This document shows, piece by piece, positions 8,600 to 17,401 of a stretch of 64,000 nucleotides of DNA. Below the pieces are notes generated by a model that saw only the letters and a program-made list of their open reading frames with translations, was not told where the DNA came from and made no database searches. Within the stretch, counting starts at the first letter, position 1, and the number at the start of each line of letters is the position of its first letter. The stretch lies in NCBI GenBank assembly GCA_963774765.1, contig CAVZGP010000016.1, forward strand, positions 29,468 to 93,467, in the 5' to 3' direction. The translations under genes were made by a program, and so were the position numbers. Origin of the DNA: Sva-07 sp963774765. Its GTDB lineage: Bacteria; Actinomycetota; Acidimicrobiia; Acidimicrobiales; Ilumatobacteraceae.

Positions 8600-8710
8600 C
8601 TGAGGTTCCGGCATGGCCGGAACATGGGGACACGGAGGCTAGCCCGGCCGTCTGGCAATCCGGCGTGAGCCAGGTAGTCTGAGTCGCCGCGAGGCGGTTC
8701 GCTGCCGAGT

Positions 8711-8822
8711 GAGGTGACGACTGGGTCCTGTGCAATGGGCGCCCGTGAATCAGGTCAGGCCCGGAAGGGAGCAGCCTTCATCGGCATCGTCTGTGTGCCG
8801 CAGATCGCCTGGTCGTCACCTC
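8711..8822 (+). ncRNA. ffs: Signal recognition particle RNA (small bacterial type)
   Basis: The conserved SRP core is present: GTCAGGCCCGGAAGGGAGCAGCC contains the GGAA tetraloop helix and the asymmetric internal loop bound by Ffh. The ends form a perfect 11-bp closing stem, GAGGTGACGAC (8711-8721) with GTCGTCACCTC (8812-8822). At about 112 nt it is a 4.5S-type molecule without an Alu domain. It works with Ffh and FtsY in co-translational membrane targeting. Confidence 0.95.
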
Positions 8823-8922
8823 AGTCGCCAGCCGGTGACGCCGGTGCCAGGGGCCTCAGCGGAGCGGGACACTTCAGGACGAGTGGGGGCGCGCAGCGCA
8901 CTCTCCTGCGGTTGTGGTTTGT

Positions 8923-9033
8923 GTGAGCGCAGATCGTCTGGGTGGGCGTTGTTGCTCACCCAAATCGCCGGGGATGCTGGTCGTTGGTGTTTGCGTGAGC
9001 GACGATCGCCTGCGACTGCGTTGTCGCTCGCAC
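8923..9033 (+). repeat. Palindromic repeat family B, copies 2 and 3 (8923-8959, 8993-9033)
   Basis: Two related palindromes lie about 71 bp apart between SRP RNA and the exonuclease gene. Both start GTGAGC and end GCTC(G)CAC-like, with a central TCGTCTG/TCGCCTG and GCGTTGT block shared with the copy at 7969. I see no other gene or RNA in 8823-9103. Confidence 0.65.
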
Positions 9034-9103
9034 AAAACCGCGGGGCAAGAACACCGAGCTGTCAGTCGCCAATCCGCTGAGGTCCCAGGCACTGCGTCAC
9101 CGG

Positions 9104-9985
9104 TTACGCGCCCCCTGGCGCCGGCGTCACCCGATTGGCGTAGGCAACGAGGTCGGGGGCGCCGAGTTCGGCGGCGACGGCGGCGAAGTCGGCGGTCGGG
9201 CCGCTCCAGCGCCAGTGGTCGACCGTGCCGACGTCGACGTCGGTATCGACCGTGGCGATCTGGCGGAACAGCAGAGCGTCGGCCAACTGCGCTTGCAGAG
9301 TGGCCGACAGCTTGGCCGCGCCGCGGAGGCCCGGCACGTCCCACTGGCCAGCCGACGCCGGGATGTCCTCGATGTGGCCATACCGGGCCAGCACGAGGGC
9401 AGCACTCTTCGCGCCCCAACCCGCCAGGCCGGGGAACCCATCGGCGGTGTCGCCGACCAGGCCGAGGTAGTCGGGGATCGACTCCGGGCCGACGCCGAAC
9501 TTTGCTCGCACACCGTCGGCGTCGAGGATCTCGCGTTTACGGCGATCGAACTGCACGACACGTTCACCTCGCACACACTGGCCGAGGTCCTTGTCCGCTG
9601 TCACGATCAACACCTGCTCGACGCGTTCGTCACGATCGGCGACGAGAGCGGCGGCGCCGAGGGCGTCATCGGCTTCGTGTTCGATCATCGGCCACACCGT
9701 GAATCCGGCCGCAACGAGCGCCCGCTCCATCACCGGGACCTGCTCGAGGATCTCGGGATCCATGCCCTCCGAGGTCTTGTACCCCGCCCACATCTCGTTG
9801 CGGAAGCTCTCGATCGTGTGATCGGAGGCGACTCCGACGTGGGTCGCACCGTCTTGCACCAGTGCCAGGGTGGACGCCACCACACCTGCCGCCGCGTCGA
9901 ACGGTCCGCGGTCGCTGTGGCGCGACGCCATGCCGAAGTGTTGGCGAAACAGTTCGTAGGTGCCGTCGACGAGGTGGACACGCAT
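9104..9985 (-). CDS. 5'-3' exonuclease, FEN/PIN domain
   Basis: A 293-residue protein from ATG 9985 (MRVHLVDGTYELFR); a GTG at 9994 is an alternative. The N-terminal PIN-like nuclease carries metal-binding acids in VDGTYE, HEADDALG and TADKDLGQ. A helix-hairpin-helix region follows (PDYLGLVGDTADGFPGLAGWGAKSA is the characteristic 5'-3' exonuclease H3TH segment, key residues G-D-x-x-D and G-x-G-x-K-x-A). This is the stand-alone homolog of the PolA exonuclease domain and probably removes flaps or RNA primers. It is transcribed away from the pilus cluster. Confidence 0.9.
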   Translation of the reverse strand: MRVHLVDGTYELFRQHFGMASRHSDRGPFDAAAGVVASTLALVQDGATHVGVASDHTIESFRNEMWAGYKTSEGMDPEILEQVPVMERALVAAGFTVWPMIEHEADDALGAAALVADRDERVEQVLIVTADKDLGQCVRGERVVQFDRRKREILDADGVRAKFGVGPESIPDYLGLVGDTADGFPGLAGWGAKSAALVLARYGHIEDIPASAGQWDVPGLRGAAKLSATLQAQLADALLFRQIATVDTDVDVGTVDHWRWSGPTADFAAVAAELGAPDLVAYANRVTPAPGGA

Positions 9986-10055
9986 GTCGCGCACGTTACG
10001 TCGTCTGGCGGCAACGGTCGTGCCCGGACTTCGTCAATTCCGTCTCAGCGAACCC

Positions 10056-10083
10056 TCAAGATCGGCTGTCGAACGGTCGATAG
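10056..10083 (+). promoter_or_regulatory. Sigma-28/WhiG-like promoter before the pilB operon
   Basis: TCAA at 10056-10059, a 16-nt spacer, then GTCGATAG at 10076-10083. It is the same architecture as at 5279. The start point would be near 10090, giving a 5' leader of about 125 nt before the coiled-coil gene at 10216. Nothing else was recognised in 9995-10215. Confidence 0.55.
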
Positions 10084-10215
10084 AGGACATGCGAGCCACA
10101 CGAAACACATGACACCACCTGAGCTGATGATGACACGACACCTCCTCCCCGCCCCACCTGCCCCGCCGCTCGCGCCGCGGGACGATTTTGCCGTGCGCCC
10201 CCGGAAGGACGTGTG

Positions 10216-11373
10216 ATGACCGATCAAGCCGACACCACTCGATCGAGCGTCATCGCAGCGGTCCAGCAGGAGCTGAACCAGTTCAGCAAGCAGGTCTCGA
10301 CCGAGGTGCAGCGCCTCCAGAGTGAACTCGCCGCCGAGCGCGCCGCCCGCGTCAAGAGTGAGGAGACCGTCAAGTCGCTGCTCCCGGCGATCGAACAGCG
10401 CCTCGTCGAGTTCTCGGGCCAGACCAAGCGTCGCCATGACGAGATGGATCTCCGTATCGGGCGCATGGCCGACGAGACCAACGTCGGCCTCGCTGCCGCC
10501 GTCGAGTCCGCGGCCCGCCCCGTGGTCAAGCAACTCGAGTACCGCCAGAGCCAACTCGAAGAGGATCTCACCTCGCTCGACCGGAGCGTCCGCAAGTTCG
10601 ACGAACAGGCCGGCGCGATGGTGCAGCACTTCAACGCGATGACCGAGGCCACCGAGGCCCGTCTCGACGAGGTGTCCGATCAGATCGCCGAACAACTCGA
10701 CGGGCGCCTCGCGGCGTTGTCGATGCGTGTGGACGACGTGTCGGCCCAGGCCGCCCGCCAGCAGGCCGAGGTCTCCAACGTCGTCGGTGCCCGCGTCGAC
10801 CAGGCAGAGGATCGCATCAACGAACGGATCGTCGCCGCCGAAGCGCGTGTCAGCGAGACCGTCGGCCAGCGCGTCGCCGACATCGACGCCTACGTCGGTC
10901 GGGTCAGTGTCGGGCTCGACGACGCCGTGGCGACGCTCAACGATCGCATCGCCGGTGCGGAAGCCCGCTTCGACGACGTCAATCGGGCGATCGACGCCAT
11001 GGCGACCCGCCTCGACAGCGTCGACGTCGACGCCATCGACGAGATGAAGGATCGGGTTGCCAGCGCTGCCGGCGAGGTCGAACTCGTGCGCATCGAAGTC
11101 GAGCGCTTCGAGAAGTCGATGGGCGAATCGATGGACAAGACGGTCGGTCGCATCGTCGAACTCGAAACACAGATGCAGGAACAGCATCTGGACGTCGAGA
11201 CCGCCGTCCAACTCGAACGACTCGAAGAGGTCGAGCGAGCCCTGCTCGCGCTCGACCCGAGCCAGTTCGTGCGTCGTGACGACGCCTCACGGTCGTCGAT
11301 GGCCGCGCCCGATCCCTCGAGCCCCCTGACCCCGCCCACACCGTTCGAACCACAAGCCGTCGCACAGTTCTGA
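10216..11373 (+). CDS. Long coiled-coil protein of the pilus cluster, unknown function
   Basis: A 385-residue protein. Start ATG 10216 has GGAAGG 7 nt upstream; a GTG at 10213 is less well placed. Residues 10-340 are heptad-like, rich in Ala, Glu, Asp, Arg and Val with regular hydrophobic spacing (for example VEFSGQTKRRHDEMDLRIGRM), predicting an extended coiled coil. The tail is Pro/Ser-rich. No signal peptide or membrane segment is seen, so it is cytoplasmic. It precedes pilB by 16 bp and should share its transcript. A scaffolding role for the pilus motor is a guess. A second, shorter coiled-coil gene at 17402 flanks the other end of the cluster. Confidence 0.6.
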   Translation: MTDQADTTRSSVIAAVQQELNQFSKQVSTEVQRLQSELAAERAARVKSEETVKSLLPAIEQRLVEFSGQTKRRHDEMDLRIGRMADETNVGLAAAVESAARPVVKQLEYRQSQLEEDLTSLDRSVRKFDEQAGAMVQHFNAMTEATEARLDEVSDQIAEQLDGRLAALSMRVDDVSAQAARQQAEVSNVVGARVDQAEDRINERIVAAEARVSETVGQRVADIDAYVGRVSVGLDDAVATLNDRIAGAEARFDDVNRAIDAMATRLDSVDVDAIDEMKDRVASAAGEVELVRIEVERFEKSMGESMDKTVGRIVELETQMQEQHLDVETAVQLERLEEVERALLALDPSQFVRRDDASRSSMAAPDPSSPLTPPTPFEPQAVAQF

Positions 11374-11389
11374 GATCGAGAGCATCACC

Positions 11390-13171
11390 ATGGCACTCCG
11401 AAAGCCCCGACCAGAAGACATGGCTCCACCGGGCGGCGGTACTGCGACCGCGCTCGCCGAGCCGTCCGCCGGCGTTGAGGGCGAGTCGGCCGATGAATGC
11501 ACTGCGGTCGGCCAGGCGCTCCTCGCCGGCGGGCACGTAGCGCAGGAGTCGCTCGACACGGTCCTGGCCACGACCAACGGCGACCTGCTCAAGTTCACCA
11601 CGCTGCTGCTCAGCCACCACAACGTGGGGCGCAACGAGCTCTCCGCGGCCGTGGCAGCGGTGTGCAAGGTTCCGGTTGCCGACATCTCGATCGTCCAGCT
11701 CGACGAGGAGATCGCTGCCAAGTTCCCCGAGCAGGTCGCCCGCACGCACAAGGTGATGCCGATCGCCGAGAGCGACGGGTCGATCCTGCTGTACGCGGCA
11801 GACCCGTCGCCGTGGCGTCGCCAACAGGTCGAGTCGGCAACCGGCATGCGCTTCGTGTGGCAGGCCACCGACGAGAAGACGGTCACGTCGTTCATCGAGC
11901 AGATGTATCGCTCGACGGCCGACGTCGGCCACATTGTCGCCGCTTTCGCGGCCGAGGACGACCAGCGCCACGCCGCCGAAACGCTCGCCGAGGTCAGCCT
12001 CGACGACCAGGCACCGGTCGTGCAACTCGTCGCCAAGATCGTCGGCCAGGCACTGCGCGACCGCAGCTCCGACATCCACATCGAACCGCTCGACGATCGC
12101 CTGCGTATCCGGTTCCGTGTCGACGGCAACCTGATCGAGGCGTTCTCGCTGCCGTTGTCGGCGCACAACGCCCTCATCAGCCGGCTGAAGATCATGTCGG
12201 AGATGAACATCGTCGAGAAGCGCGCCCCGCAGGACGGACAGTTCTCGACCAAGGTCGACGGACGCCCGATCGACGTGCGCGTCTCGTCCGTGGCGACGGT
12301 GTTCGGCGAGAAGATCGTCATGCGTCTGCTCGACAAGTCGAAGTCGATGGTCAGCCTCGGCCAACTCGGCATGCCGGCCGAGACCTACAAGACCTACTCC
12401 AAGCTCGTCCACGCACCGTTCGGCATGGTCATCTGCGCCGGCCCGACCGGTGCGGGCAAGACGACCACGTTGTACGCCACGCTGCTCGAGATCAACTCGA
12501 CCGGCAAGAACGTGACCACGGTCGAGGACCCGGTCGAGTACGTGTTCCCCGGTATCAACCAGGTGCAGACCAACACCAAGGCAGGCCTCACGTTCGCCAC
12601 CGGCCTCAAGGCTCTCCTGCGACAGGACCCCGACACCATCCTCGTCGGTGAGATCCGCGACGCCGACACGGCCCGCATCGCCATCCAGTCGGCGCTCACC
12701 GGTCACTTCGTGCTGTCGTCGTTGCACGGCACCGACGCCGTGGCCGCGCTGCACCGTCTGCTCGACATGGGCATCGAGGCGTTCCTCGTCGCGTCGGCGA
12801 TCGTCGGCGTTGTGTCACAGCGACTCTTGCGCAAGACCTGCGAGAACTGCAAGGAGGAGTACACGCCCGGCGCCGAGGAACTGGCGGTGTTCCGCCAGCA
12901 CTCGGGTGGCAGCGACAAGACCGTCTTCTACCACGGCAAGGGCTGCAGCTACTGCTCGAACACCGGCTACCGCGAGCGCATCGGCGTGTACGAGCTGCTG
13001 CGTATCACCCCCGAGGTGCGTCGTCTGATCGTCGGCTGGGCCACCACCGAGGAACTTCGTCGTCTGGCAGTTGCTCAAGGAATGCGCACGATGCTCCGAG
13101 AAGCAATGCAGATGGTCGAAGACGACGTCACGACCATCCCCGAAGTCGTCCGAACCCTGTTCGCCCATTGA
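11390..13171 (+). CDS. pilB: Type IV pilus extension ATPase PilB
   Basis: A 593-residue secretion ATPase. Residues 35-200 form a MshEN-like N-terminal domain. The N2 domain follows (DRSSDIHIEPLDD, the conserved DIHIEP motif), then the ATPase core with Walker A GPTGAGKTTT, the Asp box TTVEDPVEY, Walker B TILVGEIRD and the His box LTGHFVLSSLHG. The zinc tetracysteine CENC...CSYC near residues 490-530 separates PilB/GspE from PilT. It powers pilin polymerisation at the inner face of the membrane, with PilC as the platform. The order pilB-pilC-pilD-pilT is a standard core cluster. Confidence 0.95.
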   Translation: MALRKPRPEDMAPPGGGTATALAEPSAGVEGESADECTAVGQALLAGGHVAQESLDTVLATTNGDLLKFTTLLLSHHNVGRNELSAAVAAVCKVPVADISIVQLDEEIAAKFPEQVARTHKVMPIAESDGSILLYAADPSPWRRQQVESATGMRFVWQATDEKTVTSFIEQMYRSTADVGHIVAAFAAEDDQRHAAETLAEVSLDDQAPVVQLVAKIVGQALRDRSSDIHIEPLDDRLRIRFRVDGNLIEAFSLPLSAHNALISRLKIMSEMNIVEKRAPQDGQFSTKVDGRPIDVRVSSVATVFGEKIVMRLLDKSKSMVSLGQLGMPAETYKTYSKLVHAPFGMVICAGPTGAGKTTTLYATLLEINSTGKNVTTVEDPVEYVFPGINQVQTNTKAGLTFATGLKALLRQDPDTILVGEIRDADTARIAIQSALTGHFVLSSLHGTDAVAALHRLLDMGIEAFLVASAIVGVVSQRLLRKTCENCKEEYTPGAEELAVFRQHSGGSDKTVFYHGKGCSYCSNTGYRERIGVYELLRITPEVRRLIVGWATTEELRRLAVAQGMRTMLREAMQMVEDDVTTIPEVVRTLFAH

Positions 13172-13202
13172 GTTTCGAGAATCAAGAGACACGGAGCATC
13201 CC

Positions 13203-14414
13203 ATGCCCAAGTTCGCCTACGCCGCAATCGACACCGCAGGCGCTCCCGTCGAGGGGGTGACCAAGGCCGACACCATCGGTGCGGCGCGCGCCATCCTCGT
13301 CGAACAGAACCTGTTCCCGACCAAGATCGAGGAACGCCGTGGCATGCTCGATTTCGAGCTGACCAAGGAGAAGGTGAAGAAGAAGCACCTGATGCACTTC
13401 ACCCGCCAGCTCGCGGTGTTCGTCAAGGCGGGTATCCCGATCACCGACGCGTTGGTGACGATCGGCGACGAGACCGAGGACGTTGCGCTGCGACGCGCGC
13501 TCGGCAACCTCGTCGACGATCTCCGCAACGGTGGGCTGTTCTCGGTGGCCGCGGCAGCGCACCCCGAGGTGTTTCCCGAGTACTACGTCGGCATCCTGCA
13601 GTCGGCCGAACTCACGGGTCAGCTCGACGTGGCCCTGGAGAACCTGGCGGAATACCTCGAGCGTGAGATCGACACCCGCTCGAAGGTCGTGTCGGCGCTG
13701 TCGTACCCGATGGTCGTCATGGCGATGGCGGGCGTCACGGTGTTGGTCCTCGCCGGCTACGTACTGCCACAGTTCAAGCCGCTGTTCGAGGAACTCGGCG
13801 CCGAGCTGCCGCTGCCGACTCGGATGATGCTGTTCTTCTCGCGGTTCTTCACGGACCTGTGGTTCATCACCGCCGGCTTCTTCATCGTGATCGCCGGGAC
13901 GCTCATCTTCCTGACGAAGCACCCGACCGGGAAGATCTGGAACAACCGGCTGATCTTGAAGCTCCCGGTCATCAAGGGCATCGTCGACTACGCGATCCTC
14001 GAACGGTTCTGCAGAATCCTGTCGGCGATGCTCGCCGCGGGCGTGCCACTGCCCGAGGGTCTGAAGACCACGACAGATGCCACCAGCAACATCGTGTACA
14101 AGGAACGCCTCGAGGTCGCTCGGGCCCAGATGCTCGAAGGCAAGGGCTTTTCGCAGCCGCTGATCGACACCGAACTGTTCCCCGGCGCAGCCAAGCAGAT
14201 GTTCAAGGTGGGCGAGGAGACCGGCACGCTCGACATGCAGCTGGAGGTGGCCGCCACCTACTTCGACCGTGAGCTCGAAAGCCGCATCAAGAAGTTCACC
14301 ACGATGTTCGAGCCGATCATGATCATCTTCGTCGGCGCGATCGTCGGGTTCGTCGCGCTGGCGCTCGTGTCGGCGATGTACGGCGTGCTCGGCGGCATCA
14401 AGGAGAGTGCCTGA
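13203..14414 (+). CDS. pilC: Type IV pilus inner-membrane platform protein PilC
   Basis: A 403-residue protein with two GspF domains, each containing the conserved FxRQLAxxxxAGIP-like region (FTRQLAVFVKAGIPI at about 68-82; FCRILSAMLAAGVPL in the second half). Three membrane segments are visible, near 170-190, 220-245 and 375-400. The GGAG 7 nt before ATG 13203 supports the start. PilC links PilB/PilT motion to pilin insertion. It follows pilB by 31 bp in the same operon. Confidence 0.95.
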   Translation: MPKFAYAAIDTAGAPVEGVTKADTIGAARAILVEQNLFPTKIEERRGMLDFELTKEKVKKKHLMHFTRQLAVFVKAGIPITDALVTIGDETEDVALRRALGNLVDDLRNGGLFSVAAAAHPEVFPEYYVGILQSAELTGQLDVALENLAEYLEREIDTRSKVVSALSYPMVVMAMAGVTVLVLAGYVLPQFKPLFEELGAELPLPTRMMLFFSRFFTDLWFITAGFFIVIAGTLIFLTKHPTGKIWNNRLILKLPVIKGIVDYAILERFCRILSAMLAAGVPLPEGLKTTTDATSNIVYKERLEVARAQMLEGKGFSQPLIDTELFPGAAKQMFKVGEETGTLDMQLEVAATYFDRELESRIKKFTTMFEPIMIIFVGAIVGFVALALVSAMYGVLGGIKESA

Positions 14415-14426
14415 CCTTCGGGTCAG
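14411..14426. terminator. Small UUCG hairpin over convergent stop codons
   Basis: CTGACC-TTCG-GGTCAG forms a 6-bp stem with a UUCG loop and contains the stop codons of both pilC and pilD. There is no T-tract on either strand, so termination is only a suggestion. Confidence 0.3.
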
Positions 14427-15202
14427 CGCGCGAGGACGAGGTCGACGAAATGCTGTCCGACGAAGATCGCCACCAACGTGCCGAGGGCCAGGAACGGCCC
14501 GAACGGCACCGCGGTGCGTCGTCCGGCGCGATCGGTGGCCATCATCGTCACACCCACCACGGCGCCGGCGATGAAGCCGAAGAACAGCCCGGGCAGCACG
14601 ATGCCGGGGTTCAGCCAGCCGAGGTACATCCCGAGCAGCGGGGCCAAGCGGACGTCACCGTCACCCATGCCGCCCTTGCTGAGCGTGTAGATCAGCCACA
14701 TCACCGCCAGGGCGATGACCGCGCCGAGCGCCATCATCCAGATCCGTTCGGGCTCGTCGATCACGATTGCCGCCGCGGCGAGGGTGATCGCACCCAACAC
14801 GATGCCGGTGTAAGTGATCTCGCGTGGCAGCCGTTGGGTCTTCAGGTCGATCCAGGTCTGGGCGACCAGCACCGACATCAAGATGCAGTAAGCCGGAATG
14901 GCGGCCCGCGTGTCGTCGAAGCGGATCGCCATCAGCACGTACAGCGTCGCGTTGGCCAACTCGAGCACGATCGGTTCGATACCGATCCACGTTCGGCACC
15001 GACGGCACCTGCCGCGCAGCGCCAACCAGCTGAACACCGGCACGAGATCGAGTGGGCCCAGGCGGAGCCCACACGAACCGCACCGACTCGGCGGTGTATT
15101 CACCGAGCCGCCCTGCGGTACCCGATCCACCACAACCGTCAGGAACGAGCCGATCACCAGACCGGCCACGATCACCACCACGATCAACAACGAAAAGCTC
15201 AT
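14423..15202 (-). CDS. pilD: Prepilin peptidase / N-methyltransferase PilD
   Basis: A 259-residue polytopic A24 peptidase. The N-terminal cytoplasmic zinc region has two CxxC pairs (CGSC and CRRC), and the aspartates of the active site appear in TWIDLKTQRLP and GGMGDGDVRL. About seven membrane helices are visible. It should cleave the Gly-Phe junction of the two type IVa prepilins at 18259 and 18756 and methylate the new N-terminus. It is convergent with pilC and divergent from pilT. A second, shorter A24 peptidase lies in the Tad operon (28781). Confidence 0.94.
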   Translation of the reverse strand: MSFSLLIVVVIVAGLVIGSFLTVVVDRVPQGGSVNTPPSRCGSCGLRLGPLDLVPVFSWLALRGRCRRCRTWIGIEPIVLELANATLYVLMAIRFDDTRAAIPAYCILMSVLVAQTWIDLKTQRLPREITYTGIVLGAITLAAAAIVIDEPERIWMMALGAVIALAVMWLIYTLSKGGMGDGDVRLAPLLGMYLGWLNPGIVLPGLFFGFIAGAVVGVTMMATDRAGRRTAVPFGPFLALGTLVAIFVGQHFVDLVLAR

Positions 15203-15265
15203 CAAACAAGGCCCTCCAGCACGCCATCGCGGCGTGCGTTGGCCCGAGCGGGAGGTTAGCCAACC

Positions 15266-16489
15266 ATGTCCACTCCAGATCCGATGCTCGAAGCATTGCT
15301 CAGGGCCACCGTCGACTCGGGCGCGTCCGACCTCCACCTCACGGTGGGGCGGCCGGCCACGGCCCGCCGTGACGGTGTGCTGGTGTCGTTCGAGAACGTC
15401 GCCGTGCTCACCGCCGAGGAGGTGGACCGCATGGTGTATTCACTGCTCGACGACCGAAAGCTCGACGAACTGAAGAAGGACCGTCAGGTCGACTTCTCGT
15501 TCGGCCTGCCCGGTGTCGGCCGGTTCCGTGCCAACGGGTTCCGTCAGCGTGGCAACCTCGCGCTTGCTCTGCGTGTCGTACCGTTCCGTGTCCGCACGCT
15601 CGAAGAACTCGGCGCGCCTGCGGCCTGTACGACGTTGCTCAACAAGCCATACGGCATCGTACTCGTCGTGGGCCCGACCGGTTCGGGCAAGTCGACGACG
15701 TTGGCGGCGATGATCGACCGCATCAACGACACCAGGCCCGTCCACATCCTCACCATCGAAGATCCCGTGGAGTACCTCCACCATCACAAGATGGCGATGG
15801 TCAACCAGCGTGAGGTCGGCACCGACGTCGGGTCGTTCACCGACGGCCTGCGCAGCGCCCTTCGTGAAGACCCCGACGTGGTGTTGCTCGGTGAGATGCG
15901 CGACCTCGACTCGATCCAGATCGCGCTGTCGCTCGCCGAGACCGGCCACCTGGTGTTCGCAACGCTGCACACCAACGACGCCGCCCAGGCGCTCGACCGC
16001 ATCATCGACATCTTCCCCGGCGAACGCCGCGACCAGATCCAGATCATGCTGGCCGGCGCGTTGCAGGGCGTGATCTCTCAGCGCCTGATGCCGGCGATCG
16101 GCGGCGGTCGCGTCGCCGGTTACGAGGTGATGGTCGCCAACGAGGCGATCCGCAACCTCGTGCGTGAGGGAAAGTCGCGCCAGATGCGCAACATGATCGC
16201 CACAGGTGCCGAGCAGGGCATGCAGACCATCGAGATGGACCTCGCCCGCCTCGTGGCGGCCGGGCTGATCTCGATCGAGACGGCGATGGAATCGAGCCAG
16301 TACCCGAAGGAGGTGCAGGCCCAGCTCGCGACTGCCCGTGCGCAGATGCACGCCCACGCCACGCTCGCCACGGGCCAGGCCGGCTCGTCTGGTTCTGGCA
16401 CCTACGACGGTGCGCCGGTCACGGCACCTGCTGGCGCAGGGTCGCCACCCCCGCCTCCCGCCCCGGTCGGCTCGTCGAACGGCGCCTGA
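15266..16489 (+). CDS. pilT: Type IV pilus retraction ATPase PilT
   Basis: A 407-residue ATPase with GGAGG 10 nt before the ATG. It has N-terminal ASDLHLTVGRP, Walker A GPTGSGKSTT, Walker B VVLLGEMRD, the His box TGHLVFATLHT, and the PilT-diagnostic AIRNLVREGK element needed for retraction. There are no zinc cysteines, unlike PilB. The tail (residues 355-407) is low-complexity Ala/Gly/Pro. Its presence implies retractable pili and possible twitching, adhesion or DNA uptake. Confidence 0.95.
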   Translation: MSTPDPMLEALLRATVDSGASDLHLTVGRPATARRDGVLVSFENVAVLTAEEVDRMVYSLLDDRKLDELKKDRQVDFSFGLPGVGRFRANGFRQRGNLALALRVVPFRVRTLEELGAPAACTTLLNKPYGIVLVVGPTGSGKSTTLAAMIDRINDTRPVHILTIEDPVEYLHHHKMAMVNQREVGTDVGSFTDGLRSALREDPDVVLLGEMRDLDSIQIALSLAETGHLVFATLHTNDAAQALDRIIDIFPGERRDQIQIMLAGALQGVISQRLMPAIGGGRVAGYEVMVANEAIRNLVREGKSRQMRNMIATGAEQGMQTIEMDLARLVAAGLISIETAMESSQYPKEVQAQLATARAQMHAHATLATGQAGSSGSGTYDGAPVTAPAGAGSPPPPPAPVGSSNGA

Positions 16490-16514
16490 GCAGTCGCACG
16501 AGGTCGTCGCCATC

Positions 16515-17231
16515 ATGGTCGTCAAGAAGAACCCCTACAAGAACCTGGCCGGTGTCACGCCGTGTCCCGGCGGCTGGTTGGTGTTGCCCGCGCGTCTGTC
16601 GGGCATCACCGTGGCCGCCGAGGACGCGTTCGTGCTGCCGAAGCTGTTCGAGGTGCTCGACTTCCGACCGACGTTCGAGGCGGCGGCGATCAACATCCCG
16701 ATGGCATGGTTCGAGACGCCGTCGGGCCAGTTCCGACCGTGCGATCACGAGGCGCGGGAATACGTGGGTTGGCCGCGTATCGCGGGCATCTCGGGCACCC
16801 CGAGCCGCGACGCCGTGCGTGCGTCGAACGGCGAGGCGCGGGCGATGGAGCCGTGGATGACCAAACACGATCTGCGCCGGTTGCGTTGGTTGCGTGAGGC
16901 TGAGCGCGAGTTGCAGCCGTACCACTCGCGCAGCTTCTTCTCGGCGAACCCCGACGTGTCGTTCACCGTGATGAACAGCGACGAACCGCTGAAGACGTCG
17001 CCATATCACGAGGACGGTCGCCTCGAGCGTCTCGAACTGATCCGTCAACGTCTGCCGGGCGTCGACGACGTGGTGTCACGGACCCCTCCTGACGGCGCCG
17101 GGTCGGTGCACATGTTGCAGGCCGGTGCGTTGCTGTTCACGGCCCGGCGTGCCTCGGGCCGTGCAATCAGCCGGATGCCTCTCGACCCGTTCTGGGACGA
17201 GACCGGCATGCGCATGGAAATCGTCCGCTGA
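16515..17231 (+). CDS. DUF429 family protein
   Basis: A 238-residue protein with the DUF429 pattern: CPGGW near the N-terminus, INIPMAW where DUF429 members usually have DxPIGL, RPCDHEAREYVG (family RxCDxxAR), and HSRSFFSANPDVSFTVMN matching the family HPEVSF segment. DUF429 is predicted to have an RNase H-like fold, with no assigned activity. Start ATG 16515 is 26 bp after pilT, so it may be co-transcribed, though the family is not known as a pilus component. The Asp of the usual DxPIGL motif appears to be Asn here. Confidence 0.7.
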   Translation: MVVKKNPYKNLAGVTPCPGGWLVLPARLSGITVAAEDAFVLPKLFEVLDFRPTFEAAAINIPMAWFETPSGQFRPCDHEAREYVGWPRIAGISGTPSRDAVRASNGEARAMEPWMTKHDLRRLRWLREAERELQPYHSRSFFSANPDVSFTVMNSDEPLKTSPYHEDGRLERLELIRQRLPGVDDVVSRTPPDGAGSVHMLQAGALLFTARRASGRAISRMPLDPFWDETGMRMEIVR

Positions 17232-17266
17232 CGCCTGACGCGACGACTGACCCTCGGGACCGGTTC

Positions 17267-17361
17267 CGATGAGCCAGACCGCCGTCTACCGTCGCTTCGC
17301 TCACCGTTTGGTGCCAGCTGGGGGTTCCGATGAGCGAGACCGTCGGTCGCTTCGCTCACCG
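17267..17361 (+). repeat. Palindromic repeat family A, two divergent copies (17267-17306, 17328-17361)
   Basis: Two degenerate copies of the 40-bp element begin at a 61-bp offset between convergent genes. The first starts CGATGAGCCAGACCG and ends TTCGCTCACCG. The second is shortened to 34 bp by loss of part of the core. Divergence in both arms suggests older insertions than the other copies. Confidence 0.8.
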
Positions 17362-17401
17362 CACCCGGCCCGGACCGCCGGGCTCGGGGTGATCGACGGG
17401 C

